NCBI GenBank assembly: GCA_947474455.1
Contig: CANJIL010000004.1
Span: 1 to 64,000, forward strand
DNA length: 64,000 bases
From: Hyphomonadaceae bacterium
GTDB lineage: Bacteria; Pseudomonadota; Alphaproteobacteria; Caulobacterales; Hyphomonadaceae
Direction of reading: 5' to 3'
Notes under the pieces: generated by a model
The model's input: only the letters and a program-made list of their open reading frames with translations
What the model was told of the DNA's origin: nothing
Databases searched by the model: none
Translations under genes and position numbers: made by a program
Shown here: piece by piece, positions 18,114-29,835 of the stretch
Layout of the letters: every line of letters starts with the position of its first letter
Numbering within the stretch: position 1 is the stretch's first letter

Positions 18114-18506
18114 TTACTTCAAGCGCCTAGGCGGATTCCGCCGGTTCTCACCCGCATGACAAGGCGTCACCCGGTTGCCTGCCTGACCGCGCAGGTGCGC
18201 CACGCGCCACAGATAGCTCATCACCTGAGGCTCGCTTTCAAGAACAAGACCGTTCGCTTTGAGTTCGGCGACGAGATCATCCAGCCGATCACTTTCAAAC
18301 CAGATCTGGGGCCAGTCCCCGCCCGTCCAGCCATCCACCCATTCGATTGAGAATGTCGACGGTTCAGCGCCATCGCGTTCGGGCAGTTCGAAGCGCGCAT
18401 AACGCGGCGGCGCATTCACAATCAGCTTCAGTCCCAGCATTTCATAGAACGCTACACTCGCAGCGTAATCAACGAGCGGGACAGTGTGCTGATTGAGCCT
18501 CCTCAC
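18114..18506 (-). CDS. VOC family protein
   Basis: A 130-aa single-domain glyoxalase/bleomycin-resistance/dioxygenase fold protein: LNQHTVPLVDYAASVAFYEMLGLKLIVNAPPRYARFELP, then TFSIEWV, and a C-terminal VAHLRGQAGNRV (usually LRDPxGN). The usual Asp-Pro is Gly-Gln here, so metal binding may be altered. The substrate cannot be told. I place the start at GTG 18506, 1 nt after the DUF72 stop, because the domain begins exactly there; the ORF track runs on into the DUF72 gene. Confidence 0.75.
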   Translation of the reverse strand: MRRLNQHTVPLVDYAASVAFYEMLGLKLIVNAPPRYARFELPERDGAEPSTFSIEWVDGWTGGDWPQIWFESDRLDDLVAELKANGLVLESEPQVMSYLWRVAHLRGQAGNRVTPCHAGENRRNPPRRLK

Positions 18507-18507
18507 T

Positions 18508-19389
18508 TCATTTCTTCTTTCTTGCGCCGACAACCTTTTTCTGCGGCTTTGCCGCGGCAGGCCTCTTCGCGGCCTTGGCCGCCGCTGGCTTGCTAGAGCC
18601 AGCTTTTGCAGCAGCCAAAGCTTCTGCTTCTGCTGGCGTCTTCGGCGACCCCCCCAGCTTCGCCTGCAACGCCATAGCCGCCGCCGGATTGCGCTCCTTC
18701 GCGCCCGAGGTGAAGAACGCAAAAACGTCCTGTGATTTCGCCCACCCCGAAACGAGCTTCGCAAGCCGCCCAATCTCAGCCGACGGATAACCGGCGGCCT
18801 TGCTGCTCTGTGACTGCATCAGACGCGCAACAGCGAAGTTCGAACCCTCGTGCCGCAACTTCGGAAACTCATCATCCTCGGCATAGACCACCGTGGCGCC
18901 ATGCTTCGTCAGCAGATCGTAGAACTCTGGCACATCGAATCCTGACCCACGAACTTCCAGCGCATTCCTAAGCGGGAGCTTGTCCTTCTCCTTGGGCAGG
19001 ACGGACAGGAAGTTGTTGAAATATTCGGCGTCAAACTTCCGCGTCGCTGGAAACTGCCAGTTGATCGGCCCCAGCTTATCCTTCAGCTCTGTAATGCCCT
19101 GCCCGAGAAACAGGTCGACCGACTTCTTCATGTCCTCACGCGTATTCCGCACGGTGGAGAAGCGATGCGCTTTGAGGCTGAACACGAAACCATCCGGCGT
19201 CGTCTCAGCCCACTTTGCAAACGAGCCCGGCTTGAACGATGAGTAATAGGTCGCGTTCACTTCCACCGCCGTCATCTTCCGGCTTATGTAGGCAAGCTGC
19301 TTCGACTTCGAGAGCCCGGACGGATAGAACGTCTCGTCCCACGGCTCGAAGCTCCAGCCGCCCACGCCAACGCGAATGGGATGCGCCAT
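18508..19389 (-). CDS. DUF72 domain protein with a basic Ala/Lys-rich tail
   Basis: A 293-aa protein. Residues 1-235 are a TIM-barrel-like DUF72 (YecE) domain: RVGVGGWSFEPWDETFYP, VNATYYSSFKPGSFAKWAETTP, LGPINWQFPAT and ALEVRGSGF. The last 45 residues are a low-complexity tail (KPAAAKAAKRPAAAK, ending ARKKK) like histone H1-type tails and suggest nucleic-acid binding. The ATG at 19389 has GGGAGG 6 nt upstream. The function of DUF72 is not established. It is coupled to the VOC gene downstream. Confidence 0.85.
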   Translation of the reverse strand: MAHPIRVGVGGWSFEPWDETFYPSGLSKSKQLAYISRKMTAVEVNATYYSSFKPGSFAKWAETTPDGFVFSLKAHRFSTVRNTREDMKKSVDLFLGQGITELKDKLGPINWQFPATRKFDAEYFNNFLSVLPKEKDKLPLRNALEVRGSGFDVPEFYDLLTKHGATVVYAEDDEFPKLRHEGSNFAVARLMQSQSSKAAGYPSAEIGRLAKLVSGWAKSQDVFAFFTSGAKERNPAAAMALQAKLGGSPKTPAEAEALAAAKAGSSKPAAAKAAKRPAAAKPQKKVVGARKKK

Positions 19390-19437
19390 ACCAAGCCTCC
19401 CTTTGTGCTGATCGCCCTCTGGCACGCCCGCCGGATG

Positions 19438-19854
19438 TCAGGCGAGATGCGCCACCACGCGCCGCACCTGCGGTTCATCGCGATGCTCGAACAGATAGAC
19501 GCCCTGCCACGCGCCCAGCGCCGGTTTGCCACCAATGATTGGTATAGACAGCGACGTTGGCAGCACAGCCGCCCTGATATGCGCCGGCATGTCGTCTGGT
19601 CCCTCGGTGCGATGCTTTACCCAGTGCATCGAAGGATCATCCGCATGCGGAGCCAGCCGGCGGAAGAAAGCCTGCAGATCCCCGCGCACATCCGGGTCGG
19701 CATTTTCCTGAACCAGAAGCGAGCAGGACGTGTGCTGCGCGAACAGGGTCAGTAGTCCCTCCTCTCGTCCGGCGCCGGCCACAAACGCCCGCACCTCGTC
19801 GGTGAACCCGCGAAGACCCGGCCCACGCGTTGAAATACTGAAGATCGTCTGCAT
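19438..19854 (-). CDS. yjbQ: YjbQ/UPF0047 family protein
   Basis: A 138-aa protein with the complete YjbQ signature: GLLTLFAQHTSCSLLVQENADPDV, HWVKHRTEGPDDMPAHIRAAVLPTSLSIPI, and GTWQG-like LGAWQGVYLFEHRD. Family members show weak thiamine-phosphate synthase activity and bind metal through the conserved His residues. The physiological role is uncertain. It lies 48 nt upstream of the DUF72 gene on the same strand. Confidence 0.88.
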   Translation of the reverse strand: MQTIFSISTRGPGLRGFTDEVRAFVAGAGREEGLLTLFAQHTSCSLLVQENADPDVRGDLQAFFRRLAPHADDPSMHWVKHRTEGPDDMPAHIRAAVLPTSLSIPIIGGKPALGAWQGVYLFEHRDEPQVRRVVAHLA

Positions 19855-19947
19855 TTTCCAAGGATATCACGGCCCGACCCCTCTGCATCCTTCCCTTCCT
19901 CCGCGCGATCTGGCCTACTGACGGCACGTGGAATCTTGGAGGACTAG

Positions 19948-20805
19948 ATGCGTTGGACGGGCGGACGGCGCGGCGGCGGCATTGAAGACCGGCGCGGACT
20001 TGGCGCCGGCGGTTTGGCCGCTGGCGGCGGAATCGGCGCGGTGGTCATCGGACTGATCGGCTACTTCCTCTTCGGCATCAACCCTTCGACAACAACGGCC
20101 GTTCTTGGCCAGTTCGGCGGTCTCGGCTCGGGACAGGAGCGCGGCACGGAAGGCACGCCTGCCGACGATGCCGGCCTGTTCGTTGACGTCATCGGCGCCA
20201 ACATCAACGATGTCTGGACAACGCAACTCCCGAGCTACACGCCGCCCAAGGTCGTCCTCTATGAACAAGGCACCGGCACGGGCTGCGGCTACGGCCAGTC
20301 CGCGATGGGCCCGTTCTACTGCCCCAACGACTCGACGGTTTATCTCGATCTTTCCTTCTGGTCAGAGATGCAATCCAAGCTCGGCGCCTCCTCCGCTGAC
20401 TTCGCGAAGGCCTACGTCATCGCCCATGAATTCGGTCATCACGTGCAGTCGCTCACCGGCGCCTCGCAGAAGGTACAGCAGGCGCAGCGCAGCGCCGGCA
20501 GTGTAGCCGAAGGCAACCGCTATTCCGTGGCGCTCGAACTGCAAGCCGATTGCTACGCCGGTGTCTGGGCCGCCAACGCCACAAAAGTCTCCAACGGCGA
20601 AGTCGCGCTCGAAGCCGGCGACCTCGAAGCCGGCATGCAGACCGCCAACGCCATCGGGGATGACACGCTGCAGCGCCGCGGCGGCGGACGCGTGACGCCC
20701 GAAGGCTTCACGCACGGCACGTCGGAGCAACGCAAGCAATGGCTGTTGACGGGCTTTCAGTCCAGCAACCCGCGCGCCTGCGAAGGAACGTTCGACGGGC
20801 TGTAA
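19948..20805 (+). CDS. YpfJ-type neutral zinc metallopeptidase
   Basis: A 285-aa protein of the YpfJ/KPN_02809 family. It starts MRWTGGRRGGGIEDRRG, then a single membrane helix (about 30-50), then VYLDLSFWSEMQSKLG and the zinc motif AYVIAHEFGHHVQSLTG (HExxH) with the third ligand region ELQADCYAGVWA. The C-terminus FTHGTSEQRKQWL is also conserved. The catalytic domain should face the periplasm. Substrates are unknown. Confidence 0.9.
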   Translation: MRWTGGRRGGGIEDRRGLGAGGLAAGGGIGAVVIGLIGYFLFGINPSTTTAVLGQFGGLGSGQERGTEGTPADDAGLFVDVIGANINDVWTTQLPSYTPPKVVLYEQGTGTGCGYGQSAMGPFYCPNDSTVYLDLSFWSEMQSKLGASSADFAKAYVIAHEFGHHVQSLTGASQKVQQAQRSAGSVAEGNRYSVALELQADCYAGVWAANATKVSNGEVALEAGDLEAGMQTANAIGDDTLQRRGGGRVTPEGFTHGTSEQRKQWLLTGFQSSNPRACEGTFDGL

Positions 20806-20817
20806 AGCCAGCCGGAC

Positions 20818-21144
20818 TCAGTCGTCCTCGTCCAGCAGGTCGCGAAGGTCGCCCAGCCCGCGCTCCCACAGCGAGCGCTGCACATTGATCCATGACTCGA
20901 TCACACCGAGCCCCTTCGGTTCGAAAGTGCACATGCGTGCGCGCCCTAACTTCTCCGTGCGCACAAGTCCACTGGCCTCAAGCACGTGGAGATGCTGGCG
21001 CACACCGGTCAGCGTGATGCTCAACGGCCCTGCAAGATCCGACACGGTCAATGGACCGCGCGCCAGCCGGTGCACGATTGCGCGCCGCGTCGGGTCGCCC
21101 AATGCGTTGAAAACATCGTCGACCTTCCGCTTGGCTTGAGCCAT
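20818..21144 (-). CDS. ArsR-family transcriptional regulator
   Basis: A 108-aa winged-helix regulator: VFNALGDPTRRAIVHRLARGPLTVSDLA, then ITLTGVRQHLHVLEASGLV as the recognition helix. It belongs to the type usually paired with an SRPBCC (AHSA1) gene; the metal-binding Cys motif of true ArsR is absent, so the signal is not a metal. It is downstream of the SRPBCC gene with 6 nt between, the reverse of the more common order. Confidence 0.87.
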   Translation of the reverse strand: MAQAKRKVDDVFNALGDPTRRAIVHRLARGPLTVSDLAGPLSITLTGVRQHLHVLEASGLVRTEKLGRARMCTFEPKGLGVIESWINVQRSLWERGLGDLRDLLDEDD

Positions 21145-21150
21145 CTGCGC

Positions 21151-21615
21151 CTAATCCAGCGCGTCTGCGATGGCGTTCAACAGCGCCCGCCAGCCAAACT
21201 CGCGCATCTGAGGGCCGTCTGCCGGCCCGAAAAACGCCGCTTGATGAGTGAGCTTCAGCTTCGACCCCGCATCCGTCGGTGAAATCTCAACCGTGATCAC
21301 GGCCGCCGAGATACGCCGCTCGCCCACATCCAGCGTCTGCGTGAACACGATGCGCTCATCCTCCACAATATCATCGAACGTATGCGCCCATGTCAGCACC
21401 GCGCCCGCGATCGGCGTTCCGGGCTTCATCTTTCCAACCAACACTTCATTGCCGCCCAGGCGGAAGTCGATGCTGTAGTTCGCCACGTCATGCGCCCCGC
21501 CCCCGGCATACCAGCGCTTCTTCTTCGCAGGGTCCGCAAACGCCGCAAACACCTTGTCCGGCCCCTTCGGGTATTCGCGCTCAACCACGAACGTATTGTG
21601 AGTCACGCTGCCCAT
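21151..21615 (-). CDS. SRPBCC/AHSA1 family protein
   Basis: About 154 aa, with the START-like AHSA1 fold: [21 protein letters not shown] near the start, [12 protein letters not shown] in the middle, [13 protein letters not shown] and a C-terminal helix [17 protein letters not shown]. These proteins bind hydrophobic ligands or act like the Aha1 C-terminal domain; the ligand is unknown. I use the ATG at 21615, which follows GGAGGG; the ATG at 21627 has no ribosome site. It forms a two-gene operon with the ArsR regulator, presumably autoregulated. Confidence 0.83.
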   Translation of the reverse strand: MGSVTHNTFVVEREYPKGPDKVFAAFADPAKKKRWYAGGGAHDVANYSIDFRLGGNEVLVGKMKPGTPIAGAVLTWAHTFDDIVEDERIVFTQTLDVGERRISAAVITVEISPTDAGSKLKLTHQAAFFGPADGPQMREFGWRALLNAIADALD

Positions 21616-21634
21616 CGAGCCCTCCATACTGAAG

Positions 21635-21684
21635 CCTATACTTCACTATATAGATGCACGAAGATGGTCATGTCTACGCTTCAC
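21635..21684 (-). promoter_or_regulatory. direct repeat, candidate ArsR operator
   Basis: On the minus strand GTGAAGCGTAGA and GTGAAGTATAGG occur 38 nt apart just upstream of the SRPBCC start; the proximal copy also forms TGAAG-N6-CTTCA. The position and repetition suit operator sites for the operon's own ArsR-type repressor. Inference only. Confidence 0.4.
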
Positions 21685-21872
21685 AATGTGGCTCGCTCGT
21701 GAAGAGCTGATCACGTCAGACCCAGAAGGGCGGCTCCGGCCGCCCGTCCCGCCATCGCCCCCAACCTACGCCGTCGCGGATGGGGGATCCACCGCCGTCA
21801 CGCGCAGGCAACGATCGCTTTATGTTAACTGCACGGTGGAAGGTCTTTCCGCCAGCGGTCAGTCGGGCAAAA

Positions 21873-21901
21873 GAAAGCCCGGCGTTCTGCGCCGGGCTTT
21901 C
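21873..21901 (-). terminator. Rho-independent terminator of dnaG-rpoD
   Basis: A 12-bp perfect stem (GAAAGCCCGGCG / CGCCGGGCTTTC) with a 5-nt loop, followed on the minus strand by TTCTTTTG. It lies 24 nt past the rpoD stop. Confidence 0.85.
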
Positions 21902-21924
21902 TCAATCTTCGACCCACTAACCGA

Positions 21925-24372
<2,448 letters not shown>

Positions 24373-24373
24373 G

Positions 24374-26284
24374 TCAGTCTTCAGAGTGTTTTGACTCCAT
24401 TGCCGCGCCCATGCCTCCCAAGGCGTTCCTCAATTCCTGAACGCCTTCGGAGGCCGGAGTGGCCACCGCTTCATCCACTACAGACCGGCTGGCGCTGCGC
24501 CGCGCGATCACCTTCTGCATAAGCCGATTTTGGTGGGCGGCGCTCATGATCTCGACGCCCTCCTCATCAGCCCGTTTCGTCGCCTGCACTTCCGCTACAA
24601 GCGTTCTTGCGATGGGAAACCGCTCCATTGCGTCGAGCCAATCACGGCTCCCGACATCCAGGTCGGCGCCCGGCTGCCTTCGCAGAAAAGGTTCCAAAAG
24701 TTCGACAGCCCGCTTGCGGTCAAGGATACGTAAATGGGCCGCAACAGTAGGCAGGTCAAGCTTTTCAGCGCTTTGATACACGTCGAACGCCGCCTCCCGG
24801 ATCGCCGCCACATCCGGATCGTCATATTCGGACTTGGCTAGGGCTTCGCGCGCTGACTCGAAGTGTTCAGGCACCAGAATGGCCCGAATTAGCAGTCCAA
24901 GGCCCGCCAAGCCGGTCGGACCAGGGCTGAACCCCATCTTTCCGGGATTTCGACCCTGTCCGCCAGCGCCCACATGTGCAGCGCCCGACCCCTTACCCTG
25001 ACGGAAATGCCAAAATAGCCTGTCCCGGAGTTCGCGCTCATAGGCCTTCTTCACGCCGGGATGCTTAATCTGGATCACAGCGGCCATAAGCCGCGCTTCG
25101 AACCCGGCCTTCCGTTCCGGGGTGTCCAGCGGCTCGGCTTCCAGCTCCCGCGACCACAGCAGGTCAACTAGCGGCCGCGCCTGGCCCAGCAGGTCGCGCA
25201 TTGCCTGCCCACCTCTGACGCGCACGACATCATCGGGGTCCATCCCGTCCGGCAGCAGCACGAAGAACAGCGTCTTGCCCGGCTCGATCAGCGGCAGCGC
25301 CCGGTCGCACGCCCGCCACGCCGCCCGGATCCCCGCGGCATCCCCGTCAAAACAGAGGATAGGTTCAGGCCCCGCCCGCCACAGCAGATCGAGCTGCTCC
25401 TCGGTCAGCGCCGTTCCGAGCGGCGCCACCGCCGTTCCGATACCCGCCTCCGCCAGCGCGATCGCATCGACATAGCCTTCGGTCACGATCAGCCCACGTG
25501 ACAGCGGACCTTCCTTGATCGGGGCCAACGCCTCGCGCGCATCCATGTAGCGATAGAGCGTCCGACCCTTGTGGAAGAGCGGCGAGTCCGAGGAGTTGAG
25601 ATATTTCGGCTTCCCATCTGGATCGAGCGTCCGCGCACCGAACGCGATCACTCGGTGCGAATGGTCGGTGATCGGAAATATCACGCGATTGCGAAAACGG
25701 TCCCATGGCTGCCTACCGTCATCGGGCTGCACCAGCAGCCCCGCCTCGATCAGCTCTTCATTCGTCGCGCCCTGTTTCGTAAGCAGTTCCGACAGTGATC
25801 GCCAGCCGTCCGGCGCAAAGCCCAAGCGATGTCGCGTCCAGGCTTCCGGCCCGAAACCGCGCTTCTGGAGGTATTCCCGCGCTTGCGTTCCCGCTGGCTT
25901 GCGCAGCTGCTCCTCGAAGAACACGCACGCCTTCTCAACCCAGTCGATCAGCGTCGCGCGCCGCCTGTATTGCTGCGCCTCGCCCGGCGACGGCGCCGGC
26001 AGCTCCAGCCCGACATCGCGCGCCAGCTTCTCGACCGCTTCGTAGAAGGTCAGCCGCTCCGTCTCGGTCAGGAAGGTGATCGCATCGCCGGACTTCTGCG
26101 TGGAGAAGCATTTGTAAAAGCCGCGATCGTCATGGACGTAAAAGCTGGGCGTCTTCTCGCTCGAGAAGGGCGACAACCCCACCCAGTCCTTGCCGCGCTT
26201 CTTCAGAGAGACCTTTTTCCCAACGACATCCGAGAGCCGCACGCGCGACTTCAGCTCGCTCAGAAACTCCTCCGGAAACCGCAT
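24374..26284 (-). CDS. dnaG: DNA primase
   Basis: A 636-aa primase. It has an N-terminal CHC2-like region, a core with [26 protein letters not shown], and a TOPRIM domain ([17 protein letters not shown], then CFDGDAAG) with the catalytic Glu and Asp residues present. It makes RNA primers for replication. In the CHC2 region three of the four usual zinc ligands are missing: [13 protein letters not shown] for CPFH and [11 protein letters not shown] for CxxC, leaving only one Cys. To my knowledge similar loss occurs in other Caulobacterales-like primases. It lies just upstream of rpoD in the same operon. Confidence 0.93.
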   Translation of the reverse strand: MRFPEEFLSELKSRVRLSDVVGKKVSLKKRGKDWVGLSPFSSEKTPSFYVHDDRGFYKCFSTQKSGDAITFLTETERLTFYEAVEKLARDVGLELPAPSPGEAQQYRRRATLIDWVEKACVFFEEQLRKPAGTQAREYLQKRGFGPEAWTRHRLGFAPDGWRSLSELLTKQGATNEELIEAGLLVQPDDGRQPWDRFRNRVIFPITDHSHRVIAFGARTLDPDGKPKYLNSSDSPLFHKGRTLYRYMDAREALAPIKEGPLSRGLIVTEGYVDAIALAEAGIGTAVAPLGTALTEEQLDLLWRAGPEPILCFDGDAAGIRAAWRACDRALPLIEPGKTLFFVLLPDGMDPDDVVRVRGGQAMRDLLGQARPLVDLLWSRELEAEPLDTPERKAGFEARLMAAVIQIKHPGVKKAYERELRDRLFWHFRQGKGSGAAHVGAGGQGRNPGKMGFSPGPTGLAGLGLLIRAILVPEHFESAREALAKSEYDDPDVAAIREAAFDVYQSAEKLDLPTVAAHLRILDRKRAVELLEPFLRRQPGADLDVGSRDWLDAMERFPIARTLVAEVQATKRADEEGVEIMSAAHQNRLMQKVIARRSASRSVVDEAVATPASEGVQELRNALGGMGAAMESKHSED

Positions 26285-26434
26285 CTCTGTTTACTGGCCC
26301 TAAGCCCAACTCCCGGCGCTACAAGCGGCGCGCAGTACACGCCAGCAGCCAACCGACCGATCCTGTGGACCGTTTCAATGGGAATTGTGCGCTGATTCGG
26401 GCGAATCAAGCGGCAAGCTGTTAAAGCCCTGTTT

Positions 26435-27202
26435 TCAGGCGCTTCGCTGGATCCGCTTGCCTTCCATGAGGGCGTACCACGCCCACCATTTCAGGCCCGG
26501 AATCCGCAGCAGCACAGCGTCGACCGCCTCGCCGACAGCTCTCACCGGCTTCTCCAGCGGCGTCTTGCGGAACAGCACCGAGCCGAGCGACGTCAGACCA
26601 TAAAGCCTCACATCGGTCTTCTCGAAGGTATTGTCGAACTTGTGGAAGTCCGGAACCAGCAGCGGGTGTTCATCCGGCGTGCGCGCTTCCGGCGTCTTCT
26701 TGCGATAGTATTCGATCGCCGGGTTGTGGCCCAGCGGTTCGGTGAACAGCACCACCCCACCCGGCTTCAGAACGCGGCGCAGTTCGCTCATCGCCTTGTC
26801 ATAGTCGAGGTGATGCAGGATGCCCGAGCCGAACACGAAATCGAAACTGCCGTCCGCGAAATCCATCGCCTCGGCGTTCTGCACGGACAGGTTCACATTG
26901 GTGATGCCGAGGCGCCTGATCTCGTCATTCCCGGCGTCGACCGCCTGTTTCGAAATGTCGATGCCTTCGACCCGTTTCGCGACGCCCGCCAGTGCGATGG
27001 CGTTGTAACCGTGGGCGCAGCCATATTCGAGGACGACGGCGCCCTTGGCCAGCTGCTTCCGGCGCTTCGCATAGCGGTCAAAACAGCTCTTGATCGCGGT
27101 ATAATACTTCATCTGGGCCGAGCGATCGTCCTCGCCGCCGGCGAAACGAGCGTCGTGGAACTGACGTTCGCGTTCAATGCGATCGATCGGGCCGCCGTCC
27201 AT
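26435..27202 (-). CDS. class I SAM-dependent methyltransferase
   Basis: A 255-aa methyltransferase. Motif I is VVLEYGCAHGYNAIALA, followed by VEGIDISKQAVDAGNDE (acidic residue for ribose), AEAMDFADGSFDFVFGSGILHHL (motif II region) and ELRRVLKPGGVVLFTEPLGHNPAIEYYRKKTP. The layout matches Methyltransf_11/25 small-molecule methyltransferases, sometimes found with surface-sugar or lipid genes, but no such cluster is here. Substrate unknown. The C-terminus is helical and ends with a basic KRIQRSA. Confidence 0.8.
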   Translation of the reverse strand: MDGGPIDRIERERQFHDARFAGGEDDRSAQMKYYTAIKSCFDRYAKRRKQLAKGAVVLEYGCAHGYNAIALAGVAKRVEGIDISKQAVDAGNDEIRRLGITNVNLSVQNAEAMDFADGSFDFVFGSGILHHLDYDKAMSELRRVLKPGGVVLFTEPLGHNPAIEYYRKKTPEARTPDEHPLLVPDFHKFDNTFEKTDVRLYGLTSLGSVLFRKTPLEKPVRAVGEAVDAVLLRIPGLKWWAWYALMEGKRIQRSA

Positions 27203-28416
27203 TTACCGTATCCTTCACTGCCCTGGAGTGCACCCGCCATGCACTCCTCAGGCCAGCCCCAAACACCGCCGCTAACCATATTCCCCCAACGCCCCCGCTC
27301 CCATCTGACTCCACTGGCGCGCGAGTGGTTTCACAGCGCGACCAACGGCAGCGGTACGAACCGGTTCGCGACCCACTCCACAATTACCGTCACTCCCGCC
27401 GAAGCCCCAAGCGCGAAGAGCGGGAACCCAGGAGTCATCGGCGCCGACGCCTGATGGTTCGACGAGGCACGCTGTGCGTGTTGGTCGCCATGAGGCCCTC
27501 TAGCGGCGGCAGTTCGGCGCTCCTGGTGGGCAGCCAGCTAGGCTTGCGCCCGTCGCACCGTGAGCGGGCAGTCCGCGCAACGGGCGATTTGGTCCAGTAG
27601 ACCAATTCGAGCGGCGAACGCCCGGAGCGATAGCGCTGGGCGGCGTGCTCACAAACGCCGGGGTGGCGGATGGAGCCGTTCCCAATTCGCACAACAGCTG
27701 AAAATCTTCGCCCCTGATTTCAAAGCGCTGACGACGAAGGATGGAGGATTGAGCCCCGCCGATTCGACCGGCCTGCGAGCGGTCGCGCGGCGGCGCCCAC
27801 GACACCGGCACAAACCCGCGCACACGGACAGGTAACGCCATCGCTTCCTCAGCCCTGGCTGGCAGCGATGCTGCGCGTAGTTGCCGAGTTCGTGCAAAAC
27901 GTCGTCTCGACTTTCCGTATGCGTCTCCGCCGTCCGCCCGTGATTGGCACATGGTCATTGCCGCAACCGCTGCCCGGAAAGACGCCGGACACCTATAAGG
28001 AAACCATCCCCATCGCAGCACGCGACAACGACTCGATAGTCCTCATGCTGAGGAGAGCAGCAACGCTGCGCACCTCGCAGTACGAGGGCGTGCTCACCAC
28101 CATGAGCCACACCTCACCATCCTCCACGCCATGCTTCGCGACAAACGCGACTTCGCTTGAAACAAGACAGTTGTTCCGTATCGATGCTTCGCATCGGTCC
28201 ACCTCCCCCTGCTATGCAGGTGGAGGCACGCGCACCGCCGCAACGAAGGGGAATTGCCTCCACCAGTCCGGTGGATTGGGGGAGCTGGATTGCTCGCGTC
28301 AGCGCGCAAGACGGAAGGGGCTCGCCCCGCGCCCCGTCTTCACCCAGCGTCCACCTAAACGGCGCGCTCAACTCAAATTCCAGCAACCCCGCACTCACCT
28401 GCGGGATCGCGCCTGC
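27203..28416. other. 1.2-kb stretch without a convincing gene
   Basis: Several ORFs of 80-290 codons are listed on both strands here, but their translations are rich in Arg, Pro and Ser without recognisable motifs and none has a convincing ribosome site. The right half holds several hairpins (see the repeat at 28182-28274). It may be remnant sequence of lost genes; nothing in it can be assigned. Confidence 0.5.
28182..28274. repeat. cluster of intergenic hairpins (REP-like)
   Basis: Three inverted repeats in about 90 nt: CGATGC-TTC-GCATCG (28182-28196), CCACCT-N13-AGGTGG (28199-28223) and CCACC-AGTCC-GGTGG (28260-28274). The related CCACC/GGTGG arms resemble bacterial interspersed palindromes. 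Only one copy is seen in this window, so a genome-wide family is not shown. Confidence 0.4.
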
Positions 28417-29250
28417 TTATCCAAACCGCCGTACACTTCGCACATCCCCCGCGATCGGCCGGATGCGATCGACCGCCTGCTTCAGCGGCTCGATCTCGCA
28501 GTGCATGTCGCGTGCGCTCGAATGCAGCAGCATGGTCGGCGAGCACATGATCCCGACATGGCCACGCCAGAACAGCAGGTCACCGCGCTCGAGATCGGAA
28601 AAGTCCGCCGCCGGCTTGAAGTCGACGCCCAGCGTCTGTTCCTGCATGTCGGAATCGCGCAGCGGAAAAATCCCCGTCGCCTGCAGCGAAACCTGCACCA
28701 GCCCCGAACAGTCGATGCCCGCGCTCTCGCGTCCTCCCCAAAGATAGGGTGACCCGACAAACCGCTGCGCGACGCCGACAAAATCTGTCTCGGTCTCTGC
28801 AAGTGGCGCGACATGCCGGGCGAAAATCCAGCCTGCCCCCTGCACTTCCGCGAAATTCCCGACGATCTCCCCCAGCGCCATCCGCGCATTCATCGACACC
28901 GCCCGCGACGGCCGCGATTTCATGTCGGCCCGCTCATATATGAACGAGCGCAACACCCTTACCCGATGCGTGGGCTCCGCCCGTGCCGGGCTCAGGCTCG
29001 CCGCACGTATCCAGCCGACATAGCGGTCCAGCCCCAGCTGGACATAAGCCCATTCACTTCCATCATTGTCCGTGATGCGGTCGAAAACGCGCACGGGTTC
29101 ACCGAACAAGGCCTGATTGACCTGTTCGGCTGACCCGTCCGGGATTTTACGAAGAGCCGCTGATCCTGCGGAGATGCGCATGGCTTCGCCGCCGGTCAGC
29201 CCCCCTTCTGGCGTGAGGCGTGGTTCGCTCGACCAGCGGTCAGGCTGCAT
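28417..29250 (-). CDS. NlpC/P60 (C40) peptidase with SH3-like domains
   Basis: A 277-aa protein. The N-terminal half contains bacterial SH3-like segments (AEQVNQALFGEPVRVFDR, WAYVQLGLDRYVGWI). The C-terminal NlpC/P60 domain has the catalytic Cys in AGIDCSGLVQVSLQATG, the His in WRGHVGIM and SARDMHCEIEPL. Such enzymes cleave gamma-D-Glu-diamino acid bonds in cell-wall peptides. There is no signal peptide, so it probably acts on recycled peptides in the cytoplasm, which fits its position after an M17 aminopeptidase. It overlaps the MarR gene by 11 nt. Confidence 0.88.
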   Translation of the reverse strand: MQPDRWSSEPRLTPEGGLTGGEAMRISAGSAALRKIPDGSAEQVNQALFGEPVRVFDRITDNDGSEWAYVQLGLDRYVGWIRAASLSPARAEPTHRVRVLRSFIYERADMKSRPSRAVSMNARMALGEIVGNFAEVQGAGWIFARHVAPLAETETDFVGVAQRFVGSPYLWGGRESAGIDCSGLVQVSLQATGIFPLRDSDMQEQTLGVDFKPAADFSDLERGDLLFWRGHVGIMCSPTMLLHSSARDMHCEIEPLKQAVDRIRPIAGDVRSVRRFG

Positions 29251-29707
29251 GCGAGCTTGAGCCGGCGCCGTCTCTTGGCGCCGCAGGATGGGCAGCCGGT
29301 TTCTTGACGGGCGGCTGCGAGGAAGCGGTCGGCTTCAGCTCGGGCGACTTCGGCCCTGCCTTCAGCCCAGCAGCCTCGTTGGCCCGCTCGCAGGCAATCA
29401 CCCGGTCGCCGAGCCCGGCGAGGACCGCAAGGCCACGTGCTGTTGTCTGAACAAGAACGCTGCGCCTGTCTGACTCGTCCGGCAACCGCGTGGCAAGGCC
29501 AAGGCCTGACAACGCATCAAGCGCCCGGCTCACCGCCGGCTTGCCGAGCCCGAGGGCTTGCGCAAGACCGCGCACCGTGTGGGGCCCGGGTTCTAGAGAA
29601 ACACGAAGAAGGATTGCCGCCTGCCGGACATTGAGGTCAGGCCCATCAGCCCGCACCGTTTCCGCCAGTACATCTTTCAATAGGGCAAGCGCCGCTGTGC
29701 GGTCCAT
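29240..29707 (-). CDS. MarR-family transcriptional regulator with disordered tail
   Basis: A 155-aa protein with a winged helix-turn-helix: LNVRQAAILLRVSLEPGPHTVRGLAQALGLGKPAVSRALDALSGLGLATRLPDESDRRSVLV (recognition helix and DxRxxxV wing). The last 45 residues are a Pro/Ser/Ala/Lys-rich tail without structure. It lies between the M17 aminopeptidase and the NlpC/P60 gene on the same strand and overlaps the latter by 11 nt, so it probably regulates this cluster. No ligand can be inferred. Confidence 0.82.
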   Translation of the reverse strand: MDRTAALALLKDVLAETVRADGPDLNVRQAAILLRVSLEPGPHTVRGLAQALGLGKPAVSRALDALSGLGLATRLPDESDRRSVLVQTTARGLAVLAGLGDRVIACERANEAAGLKAGPKSPELKPTASSQPPVKKPAAHPAAPRDGAGSSSHAA

Positions 29708-29835
29708 GACAGCTCCAATTGGCCGGCCCCTTGAGGAAGAGACTCGCGCGATTTCGGCGGCTGTTCAAGCAGAACGGAAGGAATAAAAATGGGAACACGA
29801 GCCAAATAAAAGTGTTTCTGGCTCCGGCGTTTTTT

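Noticed and set aside
27500-28021. 173-aa minus-strand ORF in the gene-poor stretch
   Set aside because: No domain, no ribosome site, Arg/Pro/Ser-rich composition typical of non-coding GC-rich DNA.
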